NCBI RefSeq assembly: GCF_002812485.1 | Contig: NZ_CP025003.1 | Location: forward strand, 1,736,001-1,800,000 | DNA: 64,000 bases | From: Dickeya fangzhongdai | GTDB taxonomy: Bacteria; Pseudomonadota; Gammaproteobacteria; Enterobacterales; Enterobacteriaceae | Direction of reading: 5' to 3' | Shown: positions 20,265 to 29,043 of the stretch, piece by piece | How the letters are laid out: each line of letters starts with the position of its first letter | Position numbering within the stretch: position 1 is the stretch's first letter | The notes under the pieces: model-generated | Databases searched by the model: none | Told to the model about the DNA's origin: nothing | Seen by the model: only the letters and a program-made list of their open reading frames with translations | Translations under genes and position numbers: made by a program

Positions 20265-20855
20265 TTAGTGACCGTATTTAAAATTAAAGCCTAGCGCATC
20301 GCCAGTGGTATCGTACTCGCGGAAGTTATATATCAACGGCTTCCATTTTGACGAATCGATGGCGTCGTTGTGACCCAATAGATGGCTTTCCACCCAGATA
20401 TTCAGAATATCAAGCTCAACGAGTATAAAACGCCCTTTGTCCGTTGTGCTTACTGTTTTGCATTCCGCCTGAAGTGGGCATTCAACTACACGCGGTGGTG
20501 CAATTCCAGCTGATTCTTCCGTGTGAAGCCCGGTTCTGGCGAATTTATCGTGACATACCTGAACGCCCCATTTGATTTGGCTTTCAGATAACGTATCTCC
20601 ACCTGTCAGCTTACCGATTTCTTCCACTTTTTCCCAAAGCGTAGAATCAGGGATATTGATGACCGCATCGGACCCCGATATTAGGTTGCTGTGCGTCTTG
20701 CTGCCTTTGCTGACCCCGATAATAATTTTATCGCCAAGAGAGATCGAAGAGGAGACGGGGGCGATATTGGTATTTCCGTTACGGCTGTCTGTCGTGGTGA
20801 CAAGAAAAACCGGGAAGCCGTAATAAAATGAACTTAATTTCACATTCTTCTTCAT
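20265..20855 (-). CDS. Flavin reductase family / FMN-binding split-barrel protein
   Basis: 196 residues. The N-terminal part reads FYYGFPVFLVTTTDSRNGNTNIAPVSS, followed by IIIGVSKGSKTHSNLISGSDAVINIP, typical of flavoprotein oxygenase/flavin reductase-like proteins that bind FMN in a split barrel. It contains Cys in VQVCHDKFA and RVVECPLQAECK. No partner monooxygenase is adjacent. The reaction is unknown; it could reduce free flavin or act on a small substrate. Confidence 0.78.
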   Translation of the reverse strand: MKKNVKLSSFYYGFPVFLVTTTDSRNGNTNIAPVSSSISLGDKIIIGVSKGSKTHSNLISGSDAVINIPDSTLWEKVEEIGKLTGGDTLSESQIKWGVQVCHDKFARTGLHTEESAGIAPPRVVECPLQAECKTVSTTDKGRFILVELDILNIWVESHLLGHNDAIDSSKWKPLIYNFREYDTTGDALGFNFKYGH

Positions 20856-21015
20856 TTCAGCATGGAACCCATTATGTGAAGGCTTAGATGGCGTCCATTT
20901 CTACTCTTCCAGCTCGTCTTTAACAATAACCACAATTGAGTATTTACGGGGTATGCGTGTTGCGCTGCTGTGAAAAATAGATCGGAAAAAATAATCCACA
21001 AACCCGAAAAGAGGT

Positions 21016-21033
21016 ATATGATATGCATCATAT
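21016..21033. promoter_or_regulatory. Palindrome upstream of yeaR, possible NsrR-type operator
   Basis: ATATGAT and ATCATAT are perfect inverse arms around ATGC, 49 bases before the yeaR start. In E. coli yeaR-yoaG is controlled by NarL and the nitric-oxide sensor NsrR, and NsrR sites contain ATGCAT-like cores. The match is only suggestive. Confidence 0.4.
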
Positions 21034-21081
21034 TACTTTATCCTCCCATCACTTTTAAACTGGGAAAAATGAGGTTAAAAC

Positions 21082-21414
21082 ATGCAACGAATCGTAATAC
21101 CTGCTAATTATGTTCATACACGAACAACACCTTTTTGGACCAGGGACACTGCGCCTGCGTCTATTTGGCAGCGACACCTGGATGCGGGTACCCGCCAGGG
21201 CGTTTACCCGCGTTTATGCGTGATGCAAGGGGCTATCCGTTATTATGGTTACGCTGATGAGACAAGCCCTGATCCTGTTGACACCTTGACGATAGAAGCC
21301 GGGCAGTTTGGCGTATTCCCGCCCGAAAAATGGCACCGAATAGAAGCATTATCTGATGATACGCTATTCAACGTTGATTTTTATGTCGATCCAAAAATTT
21401 TGATCGAAGGCTGA
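21082..21414 (+). CDS. yeaR: YeaR, DUF1971 cupin-like protein of the nitrate/nitric-oxide response
   Basis: 110 residues. It aligns closely from memory with E. coli YeaR: NYVHTRTTPFW, APASIWQRHLDAGTRQGVYPRL, GYADETS and IEAGQFGVFPPEKWHRIEA. The His and Glu residues and short beta-rich length fit a small cupin-like domain. In E. coli it is strongly induced by nitrate and nitric oxide and its biochemical role is not settled. It is followed 10 bases later by yoaG, the same gene pair as in E. coli. Confidence 0.92.
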   Translation: MQRIVIPANYVHTRTTPFWTRDTAPASIWQRHLDAGTRQGVYPRLCVMQGAIRYYGYADETSPDPVDTLTIEAGQFGVFPPEKWHRIEALSDDTLFNVDFYVDPKILIEG

Positions 21415-21424
21415 GGTGTTAATA

Positions 21425-21763
21425 ATGGAAAGCGAAAATAAAGGGTATTCCTTAGCGATAGCTAATCGCGATAATAGTGAAAAAAAAGAAAAGATTTTTT
21501 TGAAACCCATGTCTTTATATGTGCCGGACGTCGCGGCTCAGGCGGTTGCCGCGCTGATCGACGAACTGTCGGAAACAAGTCAAAAGGGTAAAGATTTTGT
21601 GCTGACCGTTACCAATCAAAATAATGGCGTGTCAGTGGATAAAGATTTCGCTGCTCTTTCTGAACTGAAAGACCCGGCTATTGCCGCCGATGCCGTCAAA
21701 GAACTGATTAATATTGTGCGAGGCTACGAGTCAGACGAGGAAACTAACGTTTGCGGCTGGTAG
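21425..21763 (+). CDS. yoaG: YoaG-like DUF1869 protein, apparently with a duplicated domain
   Basis: 112 residues. The C-terminal half (from VLTVTNQNNGVSVD to the end VCGW) matches the 60-residue E. coli YoaG. The N-terminal half carries a second diverged copy of the same pattern, including SLAIANRDNS and KPMSLYVPDVAAQAVAALIDEL, so the protein looks like a tandem duplication of the DUF1869 unit. Function unknown; E. coli YoaG is a small dimer. Start ATG 21425 with AGG 8 bases upstream. Co-transcribed with yeaR. Confidence 0.85.
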   Translation: MESENKGYSLAIANRDNSEKKEKIFLKPMSLYVPDVAAQAVAALIDELSETSQKGKDFVLTVTNQNNGVSVDKDFAALSELKDPAIAADAVKELINIVRGYESDEETNVCGW

Positions 21764-22053
21764 CGGGCCGTGTTGAGGTAGTAAATACTCCTTATATATC
21801 TATTCGATGTGGAGGGGTATTGTTCAGTCAATCTCCGTTTAAGTATTATTGCGCTGTGATCCGCGGCTTTGTTTCGGAATTCTAAATTCACTGGGCCTGT
21901 AATTTGTGGTCATAGCGCCATCTTTTATTATCCTGGATGCCAGGGCTGCTCAGTAATGCCTGATTCATGAGTCTTATTCATAAAGCCATTCTGTAGCGCA
22001 TGATTATCATCGGGTTCAATGCCGGTAATATAGCGCAAAGAATTTACGCTTAC

Positions 22054-23262
22054 ATGACGGATATGACTCAACCCCAGATGCGATCGAAAAAAATCCCAGA
22101 GCTATTTTTTATTGCCATTCTTAGCGCCCTGATGGCGTTTACTTCTTTATCGACAGATATTTACCTGCCTGCCATGCCGATCATGGGGAAGGATTTACAG
22201 GGTGATGTGGAACTGACCATTACTGGCTTTTTAATCGGCTTTTGCATCGCACAGCTGATTTGGGGGCCATTAAGCGACCACTGGGGGCGACGGACGCCGC
22301 TGTTTATTGGCATGGTGCTATTTATCATCGGCTCCGTGGGCTGCGCACTTTCAACGACTATTTCGCAGATTGTTTTCTGGCGTATCTTTCAGGCGCTGGG
22401 CGCATGCACTGGGCCGATGCTGGCTCGTGCGATGATCCGCGATCTATTTAGCCGTATCCGGGCCGCGCAAATGCTCTCTACGCTAATCATCATTATGGCG
22501 ATTGCGCCGATTGCCGGGCCGCTGCTCGGCGGGCAATTGATCAAAGTGACGTCATGGCACTCGATTTTCTGGCTGCTGGCGGTGATTGGCCTGCTCATGT
22601 TCATTTCATTATATTGGCTGCCTGAAACGTTAGCCGAAGACAAACGCGTAAAGGCTTCTTTATCCAGCGCCTTTCACAACTATTATGCATTGCTGACGAA
22701 TACCGCTTTTATGCGTTTCACCCTGTGCCTGACGTCCTATTATGTCGCCGCCTACGCTTTTATTACCGGGTCAGCCTTTGTCTACATCACTTACTTCGGT
22801 ATCGACCCACAACATTACGGCTGGTTATTTGCGCTGAATATTGTCGGCGTGGTGGGAATGAGTATCGTGAACCGCCGTTTGGTTCAACGTTATCCGCTTG
22901 AGAAGTTGCTTAAATTTGCCGTACTGATCGCCACCGCCGCCTCACTCGTTCTTGCGTTAGGCACGAAACTCAATATCGGCGGGATGATCCTGATTGTGGT
23001 CTCGGTGTTTGTTTTCTTTGCGATGAACGGGATTATCGCTGCAACATCGACCGCCGCCGCGCTTGATACCGTGCCAAACATTGCGGGTTCCGCGTCGGCA
23101 TTAATCGGCTCGCTACAATACGGTAGCGGCATTATTTCCTCCTTGCTGCTTGCCCTGTCGGGGGACGGCACGCCGTGGACGATGGCCTGGATTATCGCCT
23201 TGTTTACCGCGATCAGCGCGGTAATTGCGTTGACCACTCGTGTAGCGAAAACGGCCGGTTAG
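22054..23262 (+). CDS. Bcr/CflA family multidrug exporter (MFS)
   Basis: 402 residues, 12 predicted membrane segments. The Bcr/CflA signatures are present: ALMAFTSLSTDIYLPAMPIMGKDL in segment 1 and QLIWGPLSDHWGRRTPLFIG as motif A. An ARAMIRDLFS loop and motif C-like IAPIAGPLLGG follow. It would export drugs or metabolites by proton antiport. The start is uncertain: ATG 22000 or 22054 are both in frame with weak ribosome binding sites; 22054 gives the usual short N-terminus. No dedicated regulator adjoins it. Confidence 0.85.
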   Translation: MTDMTQPQMRSKKIPELFFIAILSALMAFTSLSTDIYLPAMPIMGKDLQGDVELTITGFLIGFCIAQLIWGPLSDHWGRRTPLFIGMVLFIIGSVGCALSTTISQIVFWRIFQALGACTGPMLARAMIRDLFSRIRAAQMLSTLIIIMAIAPIAGPLLGGQLIKVTSWHSIFWLLAVIGLLMFISLYWLPETLAEDKRVKASLSSAFHNYYALLTNTAFMRFTLCLTSYYVAAYAFITGSAFVYITYFGIDPQHYGWLFALNIVGVVGMSIVNRRLVQRYPLEKLLKFAVLIATAASLVLALGTKLNIGGMILIVVSVFVFFAMNGIIAATSTAAALDTVPNIAGSASALIGSLQYGSGIISSLLLALSGDGTPWTMAWIIALFTAISAVIALTTRVAKTAG

Positions 23263-23619
23263 CTATTTTTGTCGAAGGTTCGGGATAGCGCCTGCGGCCA
23301 TATATCGCGAGCCAAACGAGAAAAACCGCTGGTCATTGAATGCGATCAGGAAAGAAAAACGACAGAAACGGTGACCCGTTGGTTGGAGGTGATCCGTAGC
23401 TGACAGCAGCCATCAATAAACCGGGAAACAGGATGCGGAGCTGGTGGGCGTTTTTACCGGGCGGGTATAGATGAGAGGGCGAGGGTAACCCGCTGTCTGA
23501 AAAAAACGCTGTCTTTCGACAGCGGCTTGCAAACGATGTATTCAATTAAGTCATTCTGATGGCGCGGTTTCGTCTTTGCCTCTTACATCAAACGCTTTCA
23601 GGTAAAAATCCTTTGTATT
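23263..23619. other. Intergenic region, nothing firmly recognised
   Basis: 357 bases between the exporter and the EthD gene. An open stretch on the plus strand ending at about 23403 could encode a 34-residue C-terminal fragment (contains KPLVIECDQERKTTETVTRWL) and may be a gene remnant. I do not recognise the family. Confidence 0.3.
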
Positions 23620-23949
23620 TCAGCGTTTTTTAATTTCGGTAATGTAAGTGACGGCAACGTGATCGGCAAAATTCGGGACATCCTCAAAAGCTTCTTTACC
23701 GGTAGGCGAATTGAAGGCGGCAACAGCCGCTTCGATTGAGTCAAACCACAGTTCTGAAAAGCCGTCTACCGGTGACTCTGGGTATTTTTCACGATCGATA
23801 GGATTCAGCACATACCCTTTTAAGCCGGGCAGGCGCAGGGCAATTTCGGTGTGGATCTTATCCCAGTGCTGCACAAATTCTTCAAAGCTCTGACCGTTCT
23901 TGCGGGTGATAAAACCCACGTGTTTAAAACCTGTTACTGACGTCATCAT
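23620..23949 (-). CDS. EthD domain protein (small dimeric alpha/beta barrel)
   Basis: 109 residues. It shows the EthD pattern: KHVGFITRKNGQSFEEFVQHWDKIHTEIALRLPGLKGYVLN, then FDGFSELWFDSIEAAVAAFNSPTGKEAFEDVPNF and a final VTYITEIKK. The family includes hydroxylactone or quinone-processing enzymes and many of unknown role; a substrate cannot be assigned. Start at 23949 chosen for the AGAGA just upstream. Divergent from the LysR gene at 24254, which may regulate it. Confidence 0.8.
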   Translation of the reverse strand: MMTSVTGFKHVGFITRKNGQSFEEFVQHWDKIHTEIALRLPGLKGYVLNPIDREKYPESPVDGFSELWFDSIEAAVAAFNSPTGKEAFEDVPNFADHVAVTYITEIKKR

Positions 23950-24253
23950 GTTCTCTGCTGTTGATTCAATCGGGGCCTGGCCCGCAAATGACCGGGGACG
24001 GCCATGCCTTATCACTGTCTCAGCCTGACGATTTTTCGTTTCGGGGCATCACAATAAATCCGGAAATAACTATGATTGTTTTTTATTTCATGATAAATCG
24101 GGTTTCATTCGCTTCTGTGTGGACATAGATTCAACAATCACGGTGAGAGGTTAAGGATCCCGTGATGCGGGTTCAGCCTGGGACCAGCCGGCGTCCTCTT
24201 TCAATCAGGCATGCACACAGACTGGGTATGAGGCACGTAACGGAAAATTGAGT
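23950..24253. promoter_or_regulatory. Divergent promoter region between EthD and LysR genes
   Basis: 304 bases with an AT-rich centre (24045-24110). This is the usual position for a LysR-regulated divergent promoter pair, but I see no clear T-N11-A palindrome. Confidence 0.35.
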
Positions 24254-25165
24254 ATGCGTACAACCGATCATCTGGGCGGCATTACTGCTTTTGTTACCAC
24301 TGCGCAGCAGGGGAGCTTTACCGCAGCGGCTGAGCGGCTGGGCCTGACCAAATCGGCGGTGGGAAAGAGCGTTAGTCGCCTTGAGGATCGGCTTGGGCTG
24401 AAGCTGTTCCAGCGATCCACGCGCCGTCTCAGCCTTACGCCGGATGGCGAACGCTTTCTGATCAGTTGCCAGAGCGCAATAGATACCCTTGAGCAGGCAG
24501 AAGCTGAGCTGACGTCTCACATTTGCCGACCTGCGGGCAGGCTCAGGGTGGATTTACCCGCCGCATTCGGCAGACAGCGCATTCTTCCGCTGCTACTTAA
24601 AATCACCCGCAGCTACCCTGAGCTGGCGCTGACCGTCACCTTCAGTGAGCGATTTGTGGACCCGATCGAAGAAGGTATTGACCTGCTTATCCGTATTGGC
24701 GAGCTCGCCGACAGCAGTGGTCTGGTGGCGAGACGGCTAACAACCCAGAAACTGGTCATCTGTGCTTCGCCGGATTATCTGCTTAATCACGGTGAACCCA
24801 CCTCGGCGGATGAACTGAGTCAACACCATTGTGTGGTGGGATTTCGCCGAAATCAGCCGATCTCCTGGCTTCTGAAGGAAAATAACGGGCAAATAACGCG
24901 CTATACGCCAACGCCTACGCATGAATTTGCCGACGGTGACGCGATGCTGGCCGCTACGCTCGCCGGATGTGGTTTGTCTCAGTTGCCGCTTTGGCTGGTC
25001 GGTAATTACCTGGAGCGCGGCGAGTTGAAAGCGGTTCTTGCTGGTCATTCCGGCGGCGAAATGCCGATCAGCGCACTATGGCCCAAAAGCCGTCAGCTAC
25101 TGCCCAAAATACGCCACGTGGTTGATGCGCTGGTTAAGGCAGCGGAAGACGGCCAATTGGATTGA
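24254..25165 (+). CDS. LysR-type transcriptional regulator
   Basis: 303 residues. The N-terminal winged helix reads GITAFVTTAQQGSFTAAAERLGLTKSAVGKSVSRLEDRLGLKLFQRSTRRLSLT. The C-terminal effector domain contains GRLRVDLPAAFGRQRILP and DLLIRIGELADSSGLVARRL, typical of the DsdC/AaeR-like group of LysR proteins. It is divergent from the EthD gene, its most likely target. A TTG six bases upstream is rejected as the start. Confidence 0.9.
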   Translation: MRTTDHLGGITAFVTTAQQGSFTAAAERLGLTKSAVGKSVSRLEDRLGLKLFQRSTRRLSLTPDGERFLISCQSAIDTLEQAEAELTSHICRPAGRLRVDLPAAFGRQRILPLLLKITRSYPELALTVTFSERFVDPIEEGIDLLIRIGELADSSGLVARRLTTQKLVICASPDYLLNHGEPTSADELSQHHCVVGFRRNQPISWLLKENNGQITRYTPTPTHEFADGDAMLAATLAGCGLSQLPLWLVGNYLERGELKAVLAGHSGGEMPISALWPKSRQLLPKIRHVVDALVKAAEDGQLD

Positions 25166-25323
25166 TTGCTGTTCTTCAGCGGCTATGCCTGAATAGTCTG
25201 TCGTGTGGATTACCGGGATACAGACACTGGAGTACCCTGAAGCCAGTTAAATGCCCATCATTTTGCCCAGGTAGAGCGATGCTTACCCGGACCGGAGGAT
25301 GAAGCGTATTGCGTGACGATGGA

Positions 25324-26244
25324 TCATGATAACGAGCGGATTATCTGCCCTTTGCGCTGGCGCTGATCGCACCAGATGGTGAAGACCCCAGCCATGACGA
25401 CGATAGACGCGCCGAGAAGCGTGGCGTGTCCGGGCAAGCTGTCGAGAAACAAATAACCAATCACCATAGACCATACCAGCGTCGTGTAATCAAACGGCGC
25501 GAGTAGCGAGGCATCGGCATAACGCAGACTAAGCGTGACCAGAATTTGCGCCAGTCCGCCAAACAAACCGCAGCCCATCAGCAACGCCCACTGCCAGCCG
25601 GTAGGGCGCGCCCAGCCCAAAAGGGCCGTCGAGAGGCCAATCAACGTGGTCATCAGCGAAAAATAAAAAACGATCGCTCCCGGCGTTTCGACGCCATTCA
25701 AGAAGCGGATTTGCACATTGGATGTCGCGGAGCAGACGGCGGCCAGCAGGGCAAATACCGCCCCCAGCGCTGCGTCGTCAAGGGTGAAGCCGGATGCCCG
25801 TAACGCGTGACCGAGCGTGAGGTTTGACGACAGCATAATCACAATGCCGCTAAAGCCGACCAGGACCGCCAGCCAGCGATAAAAGCGCACCTTCTCTTTC
25901 AGCAGCATCGCGGCCATAAGCACGGTAAATAACGGTGCGGCGTAACTGATGGCCGTGGCGTCGGCCAGCGAGATATAAACCAGCGCCAGATAGTTGAAAT
26001 ACATGCCGCCGGTACCGGAGAAACCGCGAATAAAATGGCCGAAGATATTGTGGGTTTTGATGCTGTTGATGACGCTGCCTTGTATTTTCAGCCACAGCAA
26101 CAGAGGAAAGAGCGCAACGAACGAGCGGAAAAAGATGACTTCTCCGGTGGGTATGGCGCCGTTTAGCCCTTTGACGCAGGCCAGCATTAATGTCGCGCAC
26201 AGCGCCGACATTATTTTCAGCAACATCCCAAGTTTGGCATTCAT
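25324..26244 (-). CDS. EamA/DMT family transporter
   Basis: 306 residues with about ten membrane segments in two EamA repeats. The repeats begin LKIMSALCATLMLACVKGL and near LDDAALGAVFALLAAVCSATSNV. The segment GGMYFNYLALVYISLADATAISYAAPLF is characteristic. DMT proteins export amino acids, nucleotides or metabolites. It is divergent from the binding protein gene at 26532 and may be part of the same nitrogen cluster as an exporter of surplus amino acid; that role is inference. Confidence 0.85.
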   Translation of the reverse strand: MNAKLGMLLKIMSALCATLMLACVKGLNGAIPTGEVIFFRSFVALFPLLLWLKIQGSVINSIKTHNIFGHFIRGFSGTGGMYFNYLALVYISLADATAISYAAPLFTVLMAAMLLKEKVRFYRWLAVLVGFSGIVIMLSSNLTLGHALRASGFTLDDAALGAVFALLAAVCSATSNVQIRFLNGVETPGAIVFYFSLMTTLIGLSTALLGWARPTGWQWALLMGCGLFGGLAQILVTLSLRYADASLLAPFDYTTLVWSMVIGYLFLDSLPGHATLLGASIVVMAGVFTIWCDQRQRKGQIIRSLS

Positions 26245-26383
26245 GGTCTTACCTTTACTACATGCAGGTGTGGATGAGCCCTAACCTTAGAACGCCCGCA
26301 ACGTGCGTCGATAAGATAATTTCCCTCTGCCTGAATAACCTTTTCTTATTACCCGATGCTGTCGATGCGGCGTGATATTGGTC

Positions 26384-26398
26384 ATATAAATTGTGTAT
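26384..26398. promoter_or_regulatory. Possible Nac-type site upstream of the binding protein gene
   Basis: ATATAAATTGTGTAT has the ATA-N9-TAT form that the LysR-type regulator Nac is reported to favour (ATA-N6-TNGTAT). It matches that pattern except for one base. A Nac-like regulator is encoded at 33290. Confidence 0.35.
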
Positions 26399-26437
26399 CT
26401 CGCAACACGGTTTCCCTCTTATGCCGTCGAAAGCAAA

Positions 26438-26463
26438 GCCCGTATATTTCAGAGAATACGGGC
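26438..26463. promoter_or_regulatory. Hairpin in the leader of the binding protein gene
   Basis: GCCCGTAT (26438-26445) and ATACGGGC (26456-26463) are exact inverses around 10 bases. No T-run follows. It could be an operator or an mRNA leader structure. Confidence 0.4.
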
Positions 26464-26531
26464 TGCCATACTGGGTGGGTCTGGTAATAAAAGTCGTGTA
26501 TTCAACGAATTAATACTTTGGGGGAAACATC

Positions 26532-27368
26532 ATGACCGTGAAAAAATTATCTGCCGCGCTGGCGTTGCCACTTGTATTCGCCAGCGTCGGGGCGAAGGCG
26601 GACCTGCTTTCAGACATGACTGCCCGGGGGGATTTGAGATGTGCGGTTTATTCGGATGTCCCGCCTTTTTCATCACCGGATGCGAATACACGTCAGTTGG
26701 TGGGAATGGATGTTGACCTCTGCAATGCGCTGGCGAAGCAAATGGGGCTGAAGCTGACGCTGGTGCCGACATCGGTAGAAGCCCGCATCGCGGTGATTGC
26801 CACCGGACGCGCCGATGTGCTGATCGCCAACCTGGCCTACACGAAAACACGCGGTAACCAAATCCAGTTCAGCGACCCATACTACGTGGCAAAAGAGATG
26901 CTGCTGGTGAAAAAAGAGAACGCAGATAAAACCCTTGAGTATTTCAAAGGCAAACGCATCAGCGCGACCAAAGGAACTACCTCTGAGCAGTCGATCAACA
27001 TTAAAGGCGGTAAAGCGGTCACCTTCCAGGACGCGGCTTCCGCGTTTCTCGCGCTTGAGCAAAACAAGGCGGTGGGCTTTGTTACCAACACGATGACCGG
27101 CATCAAAATGATCTCACAGGCGAAAAAAGACGGTATTGAACTGGCGATGATCAAAGAACCGATGGCGCTGGAACCCATTGGCGTGGGTATGAAACGCGAC
27201 GAACCTGCGCTGCTTACCGCCGTCAACACCGGCCTGAAAACCATGGATGACAATGGCGCCATCGACAAAATCTGGGACACCTGGATTGGGCCGAACACCG
27301 AATACAAAATGGTGCGCGAAGAGCGCGTGCAGCCTCTGTCGAACCTGAAATTTGAACCGCTGGAATAA
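26532..27368 (+). CDS. Amino-acid type ABC transporter substrate-binding protein
   Basis: 278 residues with a signal peptide ending near SVGAKA. A family 3 (polar amino acid) binding protein: LRCAVYSDVPPFSSPD begins the mature fold, followed by GMDVDLCNALAKQMGLKL, VEARIAVIATGRADVLIANL and FSDPYYVAKEMLLVKK. It would capture an amino acid or related compound in the periplasm. The matching permeases and ATPase are not adjacent but at 35651-37853, about 9 kb away in the same cluster. It is followed 3 bases later by pxpB, so uptake and ring-opening genes are co-transcribed. Confidence 0.9.
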   Translation: MTVKKLSAALALPLVFASVGAKADLLSDMTARGDLRCAVYSDVPPFSSPDANTRQLVGMDVDLCNALAKQMGLKLTLVPTSVEARIAVIATGRADVLIANLAYTKTRGNQIQFSDPYYVAKEMLLVKKENADKTLEYFKGKRISATKGTTSEQSINIKGGKAVTFQDAASAFLALEQNKAVGFVTNTMTGIKMISQAKKDGIELAMIKEPMALEPIGVGMKRDEPALLTAVNTGLKTMDDNGAIDKIWDTWIGPNTEYKMVREERVQPLSNLKFEPLE

Positions 27369-27371
27369 GTT

Positions 27372-28061
27372 ATGGCCTGGTTAGAGCAACACGCGTCGGT
27401 TTCTCTGGGGGCGGATGTCACCCTCTCGACCATGGGTAGCCGGGCCTGGCTGGTGGAAGCGCCAGGCGCATTTAGCCTGGCCGCCCAACGGCGCATCTGG
27501 TCACTGGCGCAAATGCTCTCTCACTGTGACGACGTCGAAACGCTGATTCCCGGCGTCACCAATTTACTGGTATTGCTCAAACGGACTCCGGAAGAGGCGG
27601 ATGCCTTCCCGCAGCGGCTGCGTGAATACTGGCGACAGGCACAGGAAGTGCACCCGCAGGGGCGGTTGATTGAAATTCCGGTTCACTACGGCGGCGCGCT
27701 GGCAAGCGATCTGGAAGCGGTCTGTCGTCATACCGGTTTTGGCGAAAACGAGGTGATTCGCCGCCATTATCAGGGGCAGTACACCGTTGTCGCGCTGGGT
27801 AGCGCCCCCGGTTTCGGTTATCTGCATGGCCTTGATCCGCTGCTCGCCACGCCGCGTAAAAAAGTACCGTCGCTCAATATGCTAAAAGGCACGGTCACCA
27901 TTGGCGGGGCGCAGACGGGCGTATCGGTGCTGACCGGCCCCAACGGCTGGAACGCCATTGGCTATGCGGAGCTGGAAGTCTTTGACCCGTACGCGGCCAG
28001 TCCCGCATTGATGGCGCCCGGCGACAACATCCGTTTTTTACCCGAAAGGATAGAGCTGTGA
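27372..28061 (+). CDS. pxpB: PxpB-like (KipI family) 5-oxoprolinase subunit
   Basis: 229 residues. KipI-type cyclophilin-like fold; the family centre appears as GSAPGFGYLHGLDPLLATPRKK and TVTIGGAQTGVSVLTGPNGWN, close to the usual PGF.YL ... QTG ... GGW pattern. With PxpC and PxpA it forms the ATP-dependent prokaryotic 5-oxoprolinase that opens pyroglutamate to glutamate. It overlaps pxpC by 4 bases and follows the binding protein by 3. The substrate here may differ because PxpA is diverged. Confidence 0.88.
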   Translation: MAWLEQHASVSLGADVTLSTMGSRAWLVEAPGAFSLAAQRRIWSLAQMLSHCDDVETLIPGVTNLLVLLKRTPEEADAFPQRLREYWRQAQEVHPQGRLIEIPVHYGGALASDLEAVCRHTGFGENEVIRRHYQGQYTVVALGSAPGFGYLHGLDPLLATPRKKVPSLNMLKGTVTIGGAQTGVSVLTGPNGWNAIGYAELEVFDPYAASPALMAPGDNIRFLPERIEL

Positions 28062-29029
28062 TTGAAATTGAGCGCACGGGTGCGCTGAACACGGTGCAGG
28101 ATTTGGGTCGCTTTGGCTTTCGCCACCTTGGGGTGTCGGTGAGCGGTGTGATGGATCCGCTGGCGCTGCGGGCGGGCAATGCGCTGCTGGGTAATGACGA
28201 TAACGCCGCCGCCGTTGAGGTGCAGATGTTTCCCTTTCGCGTCCGTTTTCAACAAGATACGGCGATTGCGCTAACGGGGGCGGATTGCCGTGCGCGGCTT
28301 GATGATGTTGACCTGCCGCCCTGGTGGGGCTGCCGGGTTGCCAAAGGACAGGTGCTGGAGATGCGCTATCCGCGTTCCGGCTCGCGCGGCTACCTCTGCG
28401 TGGCGGGCGGAATCGCGGTTCCCGAGGTGTTAGGTTCGCGCAGCACGGCGCTGCGTGGCGGGTTCGGCGGCGTTGACGGGCGTCCGCTGCAGGCTGGCGA
28501 CACCTTGCCGTCAGGCGCTTGCCGGGCGACCTTGCCGCAGGGCGGGTTGGGCATCGAGCCGCCTGAACTGGCGCTGCGCGACGCGTTCCCGGCGGCGAAC
28601 AATGGCGTGGTAGCGGTGCGGGCGATTCCGTCCGGCGAATATGCGCTGTTCGCAGCCGATCATGCGCGTTTCTGGCAGCAATCCTGGCAAATTTCCAGAC
28701 AAAGCAACCGTACCGGCTACCGGCTTTCCGGAGAACCGATTTACCCTTCGCGCACCATTGAGATGCGCTCGTACGGGCTGATCCCCGGTATTGTGCAGGT
28801 TCCCCCCGCCGGGGAACCGATCATTCAGTTAAGCGACGCCAATACGGCAGGCGGATACCCCAAAATCGCCTGCGTGATTGAGGAAGATTTATGGCGGCTC
28901 GGACAGCTACAGGCCGGACAGTCGATTCAATTAATTCAAAGCGATGCGAAGCAGGCCATCGTTGCGCGGCGGGCGATTGAACGCTGGCTGGCGCAGCTGC
29001 GTGATTTTTCGCGTTCTTTGACCGCGTGA
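28058..29029 (+). CDS. pxpC: PxpC-like (KipA family) 5-oxoprolinase subunit
   Basis: 323 residues. KipA/urea amidolyase-domain protein: IERTGALNTVQDLGRFGFRHLGVSVSGVMDPLAL at the N-terminus, then ALTGADCRARL and SGSRGYLCVAGGIAVPEVLGSRST, and YGLIPGIVQVPPAGEPIIQLSDANTAGGYPKI later. It is the second subunit of the PxpABC complex in the cytoplasm. Length fits the family (about 310-330). Confidence 0.9.
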   Translation: MIEIERTGALNTVQDLGRFGFRHLGVSVSGVMDPLALRAGNALLGNDDNAAAVEVQMFPFRVRFQQDTAIALTGADCRARLDDVDLPPWWGCRVAKGQVLEMRYPRSGSRGYLCVAGGIAVPEVLGSRSTALRGGFGGVDGRPLQAGDTLPSGACRATLPQGGLGIEPPELALRDAFPAANNGVVAVRAIPSGEYALFAADHARFWQQSWQISRQSNRTGYRLSGEPIYPSRTIEMRSYGLIPGIVQVPPAGEPIIQLSDANTAGGYPKIACVIEEDLWRLGQLQAGQSIQLIQSDAKQAIVARRAIERWLAQLRDFSRSLTA

Positions 29030-29043
29030 ACGGATAACGACAG

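Noticed and set aside
23263..23619. 34-codon fragment as a gene
   Set aside because: No start codon with a ribosome binding site and no family recognised; mentioned only as a possible remnant.
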